From Corydoras sp. C115 (lineage: Eukaryota; Chordata; Actinopteri; Siluriformes; Callichthyidae), in contig JAFMOC010000022.1 in NCBI GenBank assembly GCA_019802505.1, forward strand, positions 3,935,001 through 3,999,000: a stretch of DNA of 64,000 nucleotides, in the 5' to 3' direction. The position numbers and the translations under genes were made by a program. Each line of letters starts with the position of its first letter. Position 1 is the stretch's first letter. Below, in pieces: positions 49,665-64,000 of the stretch. The notes beneath the pieces were generated by a model, which saw nothing but the letters and a program-made list of their open reading frames with translations, ran no database searches and was not told where the DNA came from.

Positions 49665-51784
49665 CTTTGGTTAGAAAATAGTGTGTTAATACAGACACAT
49701 TTCAAATACACGGTTACACATTGTTCATAGAAATCCAGGAATACAGATAAAAGCTTTTACAACTTGTTGTAAAAACCATGTTTATTGAGGCTCTGACACT
49801 CCGCACCAAAATGCTAATTTGATATTTATTTATGTTCCATTCTCTCTGGTTTCTCATCTGTTTATGTTGGTTCTGTTAGTATATGCTTTTTAATTATTTC
49901 AATTCTTTAAATCAGGCTATAGTCTTGGTGAACTCATGTTGTTTGTTTAAGCCTTGTTTGGGCCTTTATACATCATTTTTAGTCCAATTCAGACTCTTTT
50001 TGATGGTACTTTTAAAGATTTTGTGCTTTGCTATATTTGCCTTTTGACATTAGTTTGTTTTAGAATTAATTTAGCTGGTAAGTAACTTGAACACCTTCAC
50101 TTTGATTTTCAACACTCAAAATGCAAGCGCACACATCAAAATGCAAGCGCACACATCAAAATGCAAGCGCACACATCAAAATGCAAGCACACACATCAAG
50201 AAAGGTTCAGGTTACAAGTGAAACAGTACAGGGAGGAGCTGCGGTCCCGACCAAAACATAAATACATAACCCAAAGCAAGCTGTGCAGGCTGAACTGATA
50301 ATTCAGGTGAGGATTAGAGGCAGCACAGCTGACAGCATAGGCCTTGAAATTAAAGAAGTAAAGTAAAAGGACAAATGCAAACAATTTTCAACAGGAAGAA
50401 GTCATTGTGTAATGAAGTACATGAGTTCTTAATGGAAAGTAAGAAGAGAGGGTGAAGCAACAAATTATGTAAATAAAAGCAGTAATTAATCGTTGTATTA
50501 AAAAAAACAAGAGGTAGAAATAGAGGAAATGTTGCTGCTCTGTGACCAACTAAAGATTATTCTCTGTTTGCCACAGTCTGTACTTTGATGATTGGAGTAT
50601 TACAATTGAGAGGTTGCATATTGGTTCTTGTTTTTATAACTCAGATACACTATCAAGTTATAAACTAGTATTACAAATACAAAATGAGAGTCCGTAATAA
50701 GTCCAGAGTTTTGAATGCAGAGACCACCATGAGAAACAAATACACATACACACGGTAAACTCACAGCTGAACTAAATGAAGCGGATTTACCATTAACAGA
50801 CAATCAACAGCTAAACAAGAACCAATTAACCGCACACAGACTGAACAAAACAGCAATGAGCACAGAGGCGCAAAGTTCTGTGTCTCTGTCAGAGATGTGC
50901 TGACATTCACATATATCCTTAGTTTTGATTCACTGTTTACTTTTTTACTTTTATATGAAATTATGTTGCTAAAATGTAAATACAATGTCATTATTCGTGA
51001 TGGGATGTTTCCAGAAGTCTGGATAAGCACATGGATCATGTGATGTTTCAGCTTCTGCGGAAACAGCTGTTACTCACTTTACTTTATCATTACTCACCAG
51101 TTTATTTACAACAATGACAAATCCAGTTGTTTTATAAATAAAACCTGTAAGCTTTTGTCTGAAATAATGAAGAAGTGTTTAATAGTGGGAACATATACTG
51201 GTTTGTCTAAATATGTAGAAGTAAGAGATGTTAACTCGTTGTCTGGTCTGGGGCACATGCATCTACAATTATTTACTGTTTATTAAAAGTGAGAACAATA
51301 AGTGGTTGCCTTACTTACTATCAAATGAGTATCATGTTAAATCAGGTTGGATTAATGTTGTTACTACAATGGAGAATGGAACAGTCACACATTTGGTAGA
51401 TGGCTCCTCCTCATCCTTTCTTCTGGGGCTGTTGAAATATTTTTTTCATCCGAGAAATTTAATTTACTCAGTTTATTCATAAAGTTTTGTTTTCAACATA
51501 TTTTTACATGGTGCACATGGAAGCAGGTTATACTACAGATGAGGAAATATCTCATCCCTGCAAAATAAAGTGTCTAGAGTTATTTTAGTAGGTAGACAAT
51601 AGTTTGTATCCCTTCATACTGCACTTTGTGATCATACTTGAGTATAGTTGTAAGGTATGCTTAGTAGGAAATTGGATATTTGAATTTTTGTTTTAGATTC
51701 TTTAGGTTTGAGATAATAAAGAGGCATATTATCTATGTGTAGGAAATTGATCTAAAGAGTTTAATTAGTGAATTACTTTTTACA
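49665..51784 (+). other. Intergenic sequence
   Basis: Apart from the 20-bp minisatellite at 50118-50197, no gene or transposon is recognised. Confidence 0.65.
50118..50197 (+). repeat. Minisatellite, four 20-bp units
   Basis: The unit AAAATGCAAGCGCACACATC is repeated four times in tandem; the fourth copy has one G-to-A change. Confidence 0.95.
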
Positions 51785-51890
51785 TTAAATTCGGTCATAT
51801 ACCAAACACTTTTATCCACGGCAACTTATAAGTATCCCAACTTGATGGTTGGGTTCAGAACACATGGTTCAGGGCACATACAGAATCCCT
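51785..51890 (-). mobile_element. tRNA-derived SINE fragment, family B
   Basis: ACACTTTTATCCACGGCAAC and TTATAAGTATCCCAAC match the minus-strand end of the family B copy at 24625. The tRNA head is missing. Confidence 0.5.
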
Positions 51891-52601
51891 GAAGGAATGA
51901 GGGTTGCTGTGACCTGAGGGAGCGATGACCTGTTCGTATAGCTATAATTAGGCATGAACAAAAAGTAACAAAGGCTTAACATGTTTAACATGACAAGGTA
52001 CAACATACAATAGTGTACAGTATGTAGTGTACTTTTCTAAACTCACTACACCTTTACTAAGCAAAAATAATTGCCTGCTAAGGTCCTGTGCTTATTTCTG
52101 AGCTGTGCATGTAGCAGCGGTGTGTCAGGCCTTGGGCTGGGTTTGAGGCATGAGTTTTAATGATTGATTTTGTTTGAACATCATGCATTGTGGGCCATGA
52201 GCTTGGATGATCTTCAGCACTTCACTAAGACCCTGGTGCCTCTGGTGCCTCTGGTGCCTCCACTGCATCTTTCCCAACATGTAGCCCAAATACAAATGAA
52301 TGTAGAACATCCTGGTGAGCTGGCAGAGAGCGTGACAGAGGGAGAAGTGGTCACAACATAATGAAAACCCCAAAGATCCCCTAAGCTGCTTGTCAGTTTC
52401 AGTAAATATTCTGTTATCATCACTGTCCAAAGAGTTGCCTGTGCAAACTTTCAGCCTGCACATAATTTTTCTCCCAACCAGCTGCTCAATTCATTTATAT
52501 TACTGTACATTTTACTCACCTTGCACAAATTACACCTCAAAAAATCTGTAAATCAGAATAAACATTCTAACATATGTCTCCACGAGTTAAACATTTTTAA
52601 A
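51891..52601 (+). other. Intergenic sequence
   Basis: It holds three tandem 9-bp TCTGGTGCC units near 52230-52260. These create overlapping spurious open frames on both strands. No gene is recognised. Confidence 0.6.
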
Positions 52602-52614
52602 CCTTGAAATATTA

Positions 52615-52858
52615 TCCATCCATCCATCCATTATCTTCCATTACACACTCACACAGACATACACACGCTATATGGGGCAATTTGGAGAACTCAATTGACT
52701 TGATCCATGTTTTTGGACTGTGGGAGGAAACCAGAGAACCCGGAGGAAACCCACACAGACACGGGTAGAACATGGAAACTCCACACAGATGGGGATTCCA
52801 ACCGGGAATCCCTAGCACTGAGAGGCGAACATGCTAACCACTAAGCCACCGTGCCGCC
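52615..52858 (-). mobile_element. tRNA-derived SINE, family A, internally deleted, with target-site duplication
   Basis: This minus-strand copy has an intact head. About 100 bp are missing between the ACACTCACACAGAC block and the tail. Perfect 13-bp flanks CCTTGAAATATTA (52602-52614 and 52859-52871) show that it inserted as a unit. The deletion therefore occurred before or after insertion without touching the ends. Confidence 0.9.
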
Positions 52859-52880
52859 CCTTGAAATATTACATTACATT

Positions 52881-53209
52881 CATTCATTTATTCATTCATT
52901 CATTCATTATCTCCAGCTTAATCTACTCGGCTCGTGGGGGTTCCCCATTCCCATCCAGGGGAGAAATTTTTGGGAGCTGGGCAGATACACCCAGGACCGG
53001 GCGCCAATCTATTGCTGGGTACACACTCACACACACTCACACACACACACACACACAGACACACTCTATATGGGGAAATTTAGAACATTTAATTTACCTT
53101 AAATCCATGTGGGAGGAAACCGGAAAACCCGGAGGAATCCCACAAGGACACGAGTAGAACATGGAAACTCGCGAATGTGCTAAACACTGAGCCACTGTGC
53201 CGCCCTGTC
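52881..53209 (-). mobile_element. tRNA-derived SINE, family A, with target-site duplication
   Basis: This minus-strand copy has a damaged head (the B-box region is lost near 53165) and an expanded CA tract. It is flanked by ACATTACATT (52871-52880 and 53210-53219). It begins only 9 bp after the target duplication of the previous SINE, a head-to-tail pair. Confidence 0.82.
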
Positions 53210-53219
53210 ACATTACATT

Positions 53220-54510
53220 TTTTATATAATATACTTCTGTACAACATTTGGCATTTCTCTCTGTAGTATAATCCAGCATCGTGTTTGCTAAAACCACAAA
53301 ACTTGTTAAACTGTATGATCCTGGCTTTCATTGTAAAACTGCATAAAGAAAAACAACACTGTCTGTAAGCACATACTACATGTCACACTTATTAGTCTAG
53401 ACTTATTAGTCACTTATTTACTCTTAGTCTATTACTCATATCTACCCAACATCATTCATTTCTAGGACGAAAATGTTTTTTTACTTCCAGGTTCCTTTAT
53501 ACAGTCTGTTCCATCCTTAGTTTATTGGCATTAGGTAACTAGCTATTTTATCACATAATATACAGTATATATTTATTTATAATAACACAATTGCTATAAC
53601 TAGTAGCTTATTTGGAAAAACTGGAACTATCACGTTGTACAAAAATAAAAATATATGCTCATTTGCTCACAATCTTGTGCAGATTAAGTCTTAAAGCAAA
53701 TACTACAAGAGGTCATGAGTCATCAGCATTTGTCATACATAACAGGAATGTAATGCAATTGCTGGCATCATGTTGGTTGTGGTTTAAAATGGGAGCCCTA
53801 CCTGGAGTGTCAACAACCCATTGCTTAATGTCTGTAAAGTAGTGATGCATGATATATGCTGTTGCAAATTTACCTTCTCTAGGTTGATCAAACAAATGTA
53901 GAAGTGTCATTTGTCTGCCTGTCATTGTTTTGAAAGGGCAAACTCATGTGGATTTATGAACAGACAGTTTATTTTATAGCACATTAGTGTGCTGTTTTAA
54001 AGCTGTTTTTTTCCCAGCCCCAAAGAGTAAACCATTGATTTAAATGTCATTTAATTTTCATTAAATTCCCTTTGATCCTATGTGAAACTGAAAGTACTTT
54101 AGGGTCTTTACAGTTACATCCTGGCAGGAACACAAATTCATAAATCACATAAAAGTTAAAGGTTGTGTCCATCAGAACCAACAAAGGTTAATTTGATTAT
54201 GTTCAAGCATCAAAGACTCTCTGCTACTCAGTGAAGATGAAAGTGCTTTAAGGTCATGACTGTTACACTCTGGCATCGTTTTGGATGAGACGCAGGTGTA
54301 TTAGTAAAATGAGTTTGTCAATGAGAACCTTAGCTTCGGTCCAGTGCAAGTTTGATAAAACTAGGATAATATTATCAAACTTCAGGTTCTAATCAAAATT
54401 CATTCTGAGGCATCATTTTAACATTAGGTAGCATTACAAATACAAAACAAAGTACAAGTGAATAATAATAAACCACCACAGAATAAATGAGCATTTTTAC
54501 AAAGCAGAAT
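53220..54510 (+). other. Intergenic sequence
   Basis: AT-rich unique sequence. No gene is recognised. Confidence 0.6.
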
Positions 54511-54585
54511 TACATTTAGATGCATTTACATTTAGTCTTTTAACAAACACTTTCATCCGAAGCACCTTACAAATGAGAGAACAAC
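54511..54585 (-). mobile_element. tRNA-derived SINE fragment, family B (3' end)
   Basis: AACACTTTCATCCGAAGCACC TTACAAATG resembles the common family B end on the minus strand. Only this end is preserved. Confidence 0.4.
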
Positions 54586-54650
54586 ACAAGTTAGTAGTTG
54601 AAAGGAAACCATTTTAACAGTAATAATATTATTATAAAATATAATAAAAA

Positions 54651-54953
54651 ACTAGGGATTCCCGGTTCAAATCCCCATCTGGGTGGAGTTTCCACGTTCT
54701 CCCCGTGTCCGCGTGGGTTTCCTCCAGGTTCTCCGGTTTCCTCCCACAGTCCAAAAACATGGATAAAGTCAATTGAGTTCTCCAAATTGCCCCCTATAGA
54801 GTGTGTTTGTGTGAGTGAGTGTGTGCCCAGCGATAGATTGGTGCCCTGTCCTGGGTGTATCTGCCCAGCGCCCGAGACGTTCTCCCCTGGATGGGCATGG
54901 GGAACCCCACTGCGACCCTAATAGAGGATAAAGTGGAAGATAATGAATGAATG
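54651..54953 (+). mobile_element. tRNA-derived SINE, family A, 5'-truncated, with target-site duplication
   Basis: It starts at CTAGGGATTCCCGGTTC, so the A box is missing. It then follows the full family body to the (AATG)n tail. Perfect 13-bp flanks AATATAATAAAAA (54638-54650 and 54954-54966) prove that the truncation occurred during insertion. Confidence 0.92.
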
Positions 54954-54966
54954 AATATAATAAAAA

Positions 54967-55380
54967 TATAAACAAACTGTAATTATCTTTAAGAACCCCT
55001 CAGTATCTGCCAACAAAGATGCAAAAAAAAAGCATGCCCCAAGCACACCATAACTAAGTTTATAACGAGCTGCAGCAAGATAAAACCACAGCAAACTAAA
55101 TTCTACATGAAGCATGTGTCGAGAACAAAGAAAATAAAAATATGCTTGCAGCAAATAACCATGGTGATAGCAGACAGAACAACCAAAAAAATAAAGTAAA
55201 CAAAGACACACAATACATGCTGCCGAGTAATGCTGAATTAGATCTTACAAAGACACCGATGGATGCATGTCCATGTCAGAAAGGAGGAATCAAAACTGTG
55301 GGGCGCAATCAAAGCCCAAAAGCCCTCATGACCAAGTAATGGCCAAGTACTCATTCTTGACCACAGACAGGTTTAGGTAT
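54967..55380 (+). other. Intergenic sequence
   Basis: AT-rich, nothing recognised. Confidence 0.6.
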
Positions 55381-55520
55381 CAGTAGGGCTGCAACTGATG
55401 AATGTTTTAATAATCGATTGGTTAACATTTTTTTGATTAATCAATAAATCGTAATTTTAAAAAATCTGTGTCTTTATATAGAAAAAGAATATTGAAAAAT
55501 ATTGATAAATTATTTAATTA
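55381..55520 (+). mobile_element. hAT-type MITE fragment
   Basis: CAGTAGGGCTGCAACTGATG followed by TAATCGATTGGTTAAC and GATTAATCAATAAATCG closely resembles the start of widespread fish hAT-derived non-autonomous elements. The other terminus was not found. Confidence 0.55.
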
Positions 55521-56155
55521 AATGCAATTTATTATTGTTTGCAATTTTTTTTCTGGAATGAGAAAGACTTTCAACTGCAAAATGAATTGCTATTGTTTAA
55601 TGACACTGGCACATACTCCACACATACAGGCCACATATGTGGAGTATAAGTTGATCGGCAAAATGTTGGCCACAGTTCACAACTATGTACATTCTGTATG
55701 TCAAGCAACAAAAATGAAACTAATAAAACAGTACATTATATTACCTGATATACCAAAGGAAATAGCACAGTGTAATTTATGCAGCACATGACATAACATA
55801 TATATAATTCACTAAATGCTATACACATCCTCCACAGGCTATACTCCAGGTATTATGTAAATTCGAAAAGAATGGTCATCAATTGTGACGCAATATTTTG
55901 CCAATGACCAGCTTTTGATTAGTGATTTGTGCATGATGTCATGTGTATTATATTTTTATTTTAAAAACACATGAACATTTTCCGTTTATAGACCTAAGCA
56001 ATTTTTTGGTATTTTTCTATTATTGCTAATTAAAATTTTAGATTCTCTGGGATTTACTGCAATTTGCTAGATGTTTATAAATAAATGTTTGTAAATAGAT
56101 GTGTTTGTCTTTTTTTGCTTTTGTTTCTGAAAATTTTTTTTTTACATGTCAAATA

Positions 56156-56158
<3 letters not shown>
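55521..56158 (+). other. Intergenic sequence
   Basis: This may include the interior of the hAT-type fragment. The 89-codon open frame at 55522-55791 is not recognised. Confidence 0.5.
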
Positions 56159-56227
<69 letters not shown>

Positions 56228-56258
56228 AAACATTTAAATATACAGTATATGCAACAGT

Positions 56259-56340
<82 letters not shown>

Positions 56341-56398
56341 TACTGTATATTTACACATATATATACATTCATACATACATACATACATACATACACTA
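56159..56398 (+). repeat. Two (AT)n tracts plus (CA)5 and (CATA)n
   Basis: (AT)33 at 56159-56224 and an AT tract at 56262-56330 are followed by CACACACACA and CATA units to about 56396. Confidence 0.94.
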
Positions 56399-60510
<4,112 letters not shown>

Positions 60511-60512
60511 TA

Positions 60513-60542
60513 CAGTTTTTCTCAGTCGATTTGGTACATTTC
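60513..60542 (+). repeat. Left terminal inverted repeat of the transposon
   Basis: Thirty bases, 27 identical to the inverse of 62225-62254; the differences are at positions 11, 24 and 30. Confidence 0.88.
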
Positions 60543-61178
60543 TCACATCATGGTTTACATTAGCATCACAACAAGTGCATTTCTCAAAACAGTTAGTGCA
60601 AACAGCAAAACTCAATGAAATACCTGCACAAGCACATACTTCACTCAAAATTCTTTGTTTTTGCCTCAAAAGCAAATATTTAGGTCAATCAATTTGTCAG
60701 TGGCATCAAAATATCTTGTCTGTGTGCCATTGCCTATGACAAGGCAGTCAAACTACTTAGTCATGTTGTCAGTGCAACAGTGAAGACTGTAAGCATATTC
60801 TGATGGAAACTAACTAAGCTTTTGTTTACAAGAACGCTGCACATTTGGTGGCATATCAATTGAAACAATCCAGGTTACACACACAAATACAAACTTACAG
60901 AATACAAAAGTTACACATGACTGTATGTGGGAGATGGACAGCAAGAAATTGGACTGGAATCAAATTTAGAGTAATATTCTTTACTGTATTATTTTCTAAC
61001 AGCACTGCAATCTGTTGACAAAAAATCAAATTGAAGTTCAGGAACAACACAACTGTTTGTCTGCACTACATGGAAAAAAGGAAAAACTACAAAATTAGAA
61101 ACTTACTCTGAATACTCAAAACAACTTTTTGTTACTTTTTTTTTTTTTTTGTTACAAATTACTGTAGTGCTTTCTTTT

Positions 61179-61684
61179 CTATTCATCCTGACACTCCTCT
61201 CTGTTGGGCCACATGTTTTCATCCACATCACACTGGATATCTTCCCTTGAAATGCAGCATGGAAAGAATCCTCTAGAGTGTCTAATCCAGCCTTTGCAGG
61301 CATCTGCTGTGATATCCTCACAAGCTGCATCCATAGCAGTCAGCAGGTTCATCTGGACGTGTGGCTGGTGATAGTATACCTTCCATCTCCAGGCTGAGAA
61401 GAACTCCTCAATAGGGTTCAGGAATAGGGAATAGGGTGGGAGGAACTCCATCATCATCAACTCCAACTCCATTGAAGACACCGTTGTTCTTCCAACATTC
61501 AGCTGCACCCGGCGACAAGCTTCAGCCATTGTGAGACCATGGTTTAAAACATGGTCCATAATTGTTGCCCTTATTTCATATGGGACAAACTATTTGCATG
61601 GACCCTTCCTCTGTTTTGTCCCCTCAGCCTTCCACCACGCAGTCTTACCCCTCCTCTTGGCTGTTCACGGCCTTGCCTTTCCAT
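61179..61684 (-). pseudogene. IS630-type transposase relic: N-terminal helix-turn-helix fused to C-terminal DDE end
   Basis: On the minus strand a possible start at 61684 opens an Arg/Gly-rich N-terminus (MERQGREQPRGGVRLRGG...). It breaks at HANSLSHMK-stop, where an apparent 2-nt insertion (the AT of CATATG) shifts the frame. The next frame continues from 61559 with a helix-turn-helix-like stretch (VLNHGLTMAEACRRVQLNVG). It then jumps directly to LPPYSLFLNPIEEFFSAWRW, the end of the DDE domain with the final catalytic Glu, and finishes DVDENMWPNREECQDE before TAG at 61179. About 200 residues, including the first two catalytic Asp, are deleted. Fish genomes carry many related genes labelled IS630-like. 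No function is expected here. Confidence 0.85.
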
Positions 61685-62224
61685 TGTGAGGCTTCATTTA
61701 CACTGCAGTGTTTTGTGTCTGCATAAATATGTTTGCCACTTACAGGTTCATGAGATGAACTCTGACCCATGTTTGAGACCACTGGATGATCGAAATGTTA
61801 ACAAATTCCCTTAACAGAAAGCCAAGATTCAAATGAGAACAATTTAATCAATTTAGGACAAATTACCAAAATTTAACATAAAAGTTTTTAAAAAGTGGAA
61901 AATAAATGTACAAATTATGCCTGAGAGATTATGACAACATGTTCAGCACTTTTGTATATCATGACCTAGGCGATGACATAAGACCTAAATGTTTTGAAGC
62001 GTAAGACAATTCAACAGACAATCAGTACAACACATTTTGATAAACATGACATAAGCAACAGATAGTGTAAAAAACAACAGACAATTTTCTATGACCATTT
62101 GCAAAATGTACAAAAGCATTTGCAAAATGTGAAGCACAATGAGAAATGCAATTATGATGTGCACAAGTGACAAGGAGATGTGGAGATTGAATGAACAATT
62201 TTGAGAATTTCAATTCTGATCTGA

Positions 62225-62254
62225 AAAATGAACCAAATCGACTAAGAAAAACTG
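62225..62254 (-). repeat. Right terminal inverted repeat of the transposon
   Basis: Inverse partner of 60513-60542, followed directly by TA. Confidence 0.88.
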
Positions 62255-62256
62255 TA

Positions 62257-64000
62257 ATATGAACTTAGATTAAGATGATGGATCTTTAAACAAACAGATA
62301 TATCAGTGAGGCAGACAGATATCCAAGCAGAAATTGTAGTTATATCAGGAGCAAAGGACATATGAATTTAGGTGGTGTCAGCATGGAAATTACAAAAAGA
62401 ACACATCAGCCTGAATGACTGAACTTTTTTTTGTTTGATAAGGACATGTTCAGTAAAAAAGAAATATACTACTGAGCCCACTTCAGTTAAGGAGTTTGAC
62501 ATGGGACAAATTGTAATATCTAGACAACTGGTTCAGAGCATTTTTAAAACTGCAGCTCTTGTGGGAAGACTTTTGTCTTCAGTGGTCAGTAGCTATTAAA
62601 AAAAGGTCTAAGGAAGGAATAGTGTTGCTTCGGCTTGCTATTTGGGGGTTTAAAAGCTAACAACACTGTAATGCTGCTTTGTGACAAAGTGTTACTGTAA
62701 AAAGCGCTATATAAATAAATTACTTACTTACTTACTTACTATTGGGCAATATTTGTTCCTTCCTTCTTGTAAAATTTTAAAGTTAAATCAGATTTCTTGG
62801 GAATGAGCAAACCACTTCTCTCTTTTGTTTCCATCCACATTTCTTCTATTGAATTTTAGTACAGGACTGGCTCAGCCACTGAAGGCCTTATATCTTATTT
62901 CATATGAACCTAAACCACTGTTTTTTCCCTCTTGTGTTGAGATTTTTTATGCTAGAAACTGAACCAACATCGACTGTGATTACAAAGTTGATCAAATAAA
63001 AAATCTGTGGGTGAACGGAAGCAGCACTCTTTTAAAAGACTTCAGCTGCTTATCATCTTAAGGTTACCGTTGCATGTTTTTTCTATTCTTGATGTCCTTT
63101 TATATTTCCATATATGATTAAAACTTTAATATCTAATTTTTTTATGTGATAGTATATTAAAATAATTAACTTAATTAAGTTTGTTCTTACTTAGGCCAGA
63201 TGATGATTAGTTAGGTTGACTTTTGCTCTTTTAATTAACTGTATTTTTCAGTTCATTAGGCTTACCGTTGTTTGTACAGCCAACAAGGACAGCATTAATC
63301 ATCATCATCAGTCCTACCTGTTTATCAATTACAGGGCTACAGTAGTACTAATAATATGTCAAAGATAAATTGATAGATTGAAGTCACTCTATTTTTGTCA
63401 AATGTAGTTAATATGCCAAAATATTGTATGTCTATGTATCTGTTATGTCAATACTTAAAATTACTTATTTTAAATCTAGTGAAAGTATAAATTTAAATAA
63501 TTAATTGTGTTTCTCCACACAGAAAAGACATATTTTAGACATGTAAGAAGAGCACAAATATTCTGTTTTCTTAGTTAGGTCGGTAGTAGTAGCTGTCTAA
63601 TAAGATAATGTTCTTTGGGCTCTTTGTGTCAGTGAGAACTGAAGTAAACAGAATGACATGACACAGGCTTTCCAAGCATTGCACATGACACCTGATAAGG
63701 TAGGCCAGCAAGACAAAGCTGATTCAGGTTTTCAATAAAGCTTTTGTGCTGGTACAAGAAACTTGAAACAGATAATGCCTGTGTTTGTTGCTCTAGGGAA
63801 AGTACCCACAAGGAAAGCCAGAAAGGTCACTAGCCTTAAATAGAATGGAAAACCCAACCACCTTTAAATAATTGGAGTCAGTCAACTTATTCTTTTACTG
63901 CATACATTAAGTGCATTTCCTTTATAATTGCCAGTCATGTAATACTTTATTTGAAAGACTTAAGCATTAAAAACTATGTCAATTCTATATTTGAATGAGA
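62257..64000 (+). other. Intergenic sequence to the window end
   Basis: A short (TTAC)n patch at 62720-62740 is the only repeat. Otherwise AT-rich with no recognisable gene. Confidence 0.6.

Larger units (their letters stand above)
60513..62254. mobile_element. IS630/Tc1/mariner-type DNA transposon, complete ends, inactive (1742 bp)
   Basis: The left end CAGTTTTTCTCAGTCGATTT (60513 onward) and the inverse of the right end CAGTTTTTCTTAGTCGATTT (from 62254 back) agree at 27 of the first 30 positions. TA dinucleotides at 60511-60512 and 62255-62256 are the expected target duplication of this superfamily. The transposase relic lies on the minus strand at 61179-61684, with about 0.6 kb of non-coding sequence on each side. 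Both ends are intact, so it could have been moved in trans by a complete relative. Confidence 0.88.

Noticed and set aside
50118..50197. CRISPR-like direct repeats
   Set aside because: The 20-bp units are directly adjacent with no spacers and the genome is a vertebrate, so this is a minisatellite.

Overview
The window is vertebrate nuclear DNA, most likely from a teleost fish. The evidence is an intron-rich gene with GT-AG introns, an AT-rich background, many dinucleotide microsatellites, fish-type tRNA-derived SINEs and decayed Tc1/mariner elements. It contains one recognisable protein-coding gene. There are no bacterial features and no CRISPR array, and I see no confident non-coding RNA gene.

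Positions 1-21510 hold the 3' end of TRRAP on the + strand. This gene encodes the giant PIKK-family pseudokinase scaffold of the SAGA and TIP60/NuA4 histone acetyltransferase complexes. Ten exons (404-565, 4379-4469, 6442-6641, 7435-7696, 12820-13045, 14731-14948, 16736-16920, 17187-17390, 20106-20300, 20383-20667) join in frame to give the C-terminal 675 residues: the end of the FAT domain, the FRB-like linker, the complete kinase-like domain and the FATC tail. The 3'UTR runs to a poly(A) signal at 21485. The 5' exons lie outside the window. Introns carry older repeats: hAT-like ends, a SINE, Tc1 fragments and (TA)n/(CT)n tracts.

Positions 21.5-64 kb read as an intergenic, repeat-dominated tract with no exon I can recognise. 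It contains at least 14 copies of one tRNA-derived SINE family (several with clear target-site duplications, some 5'-truncated, some clustered), relics of a second SINE family, pieces of at least two Tc1-like families, and long (TA)n, (GT)n and (TATC)n microsatellites. Near its right end is a complete-ended but inactive IS630/Tc1/mariner-type transposon (60513-62254). It has matching terminal inverted repeats, TA target duplications and a transposase relic broken by a frameshift and a large internal deletion.

I found no convincing new biological system. The items most worth a second look are that transposon, the short weak-donor last intron of TRRAP whose retention would remove FATC, the 54-nt in-frame alternative acceptor in TRRAP exon 3, and the SINE clusters with precise target-site duplications.
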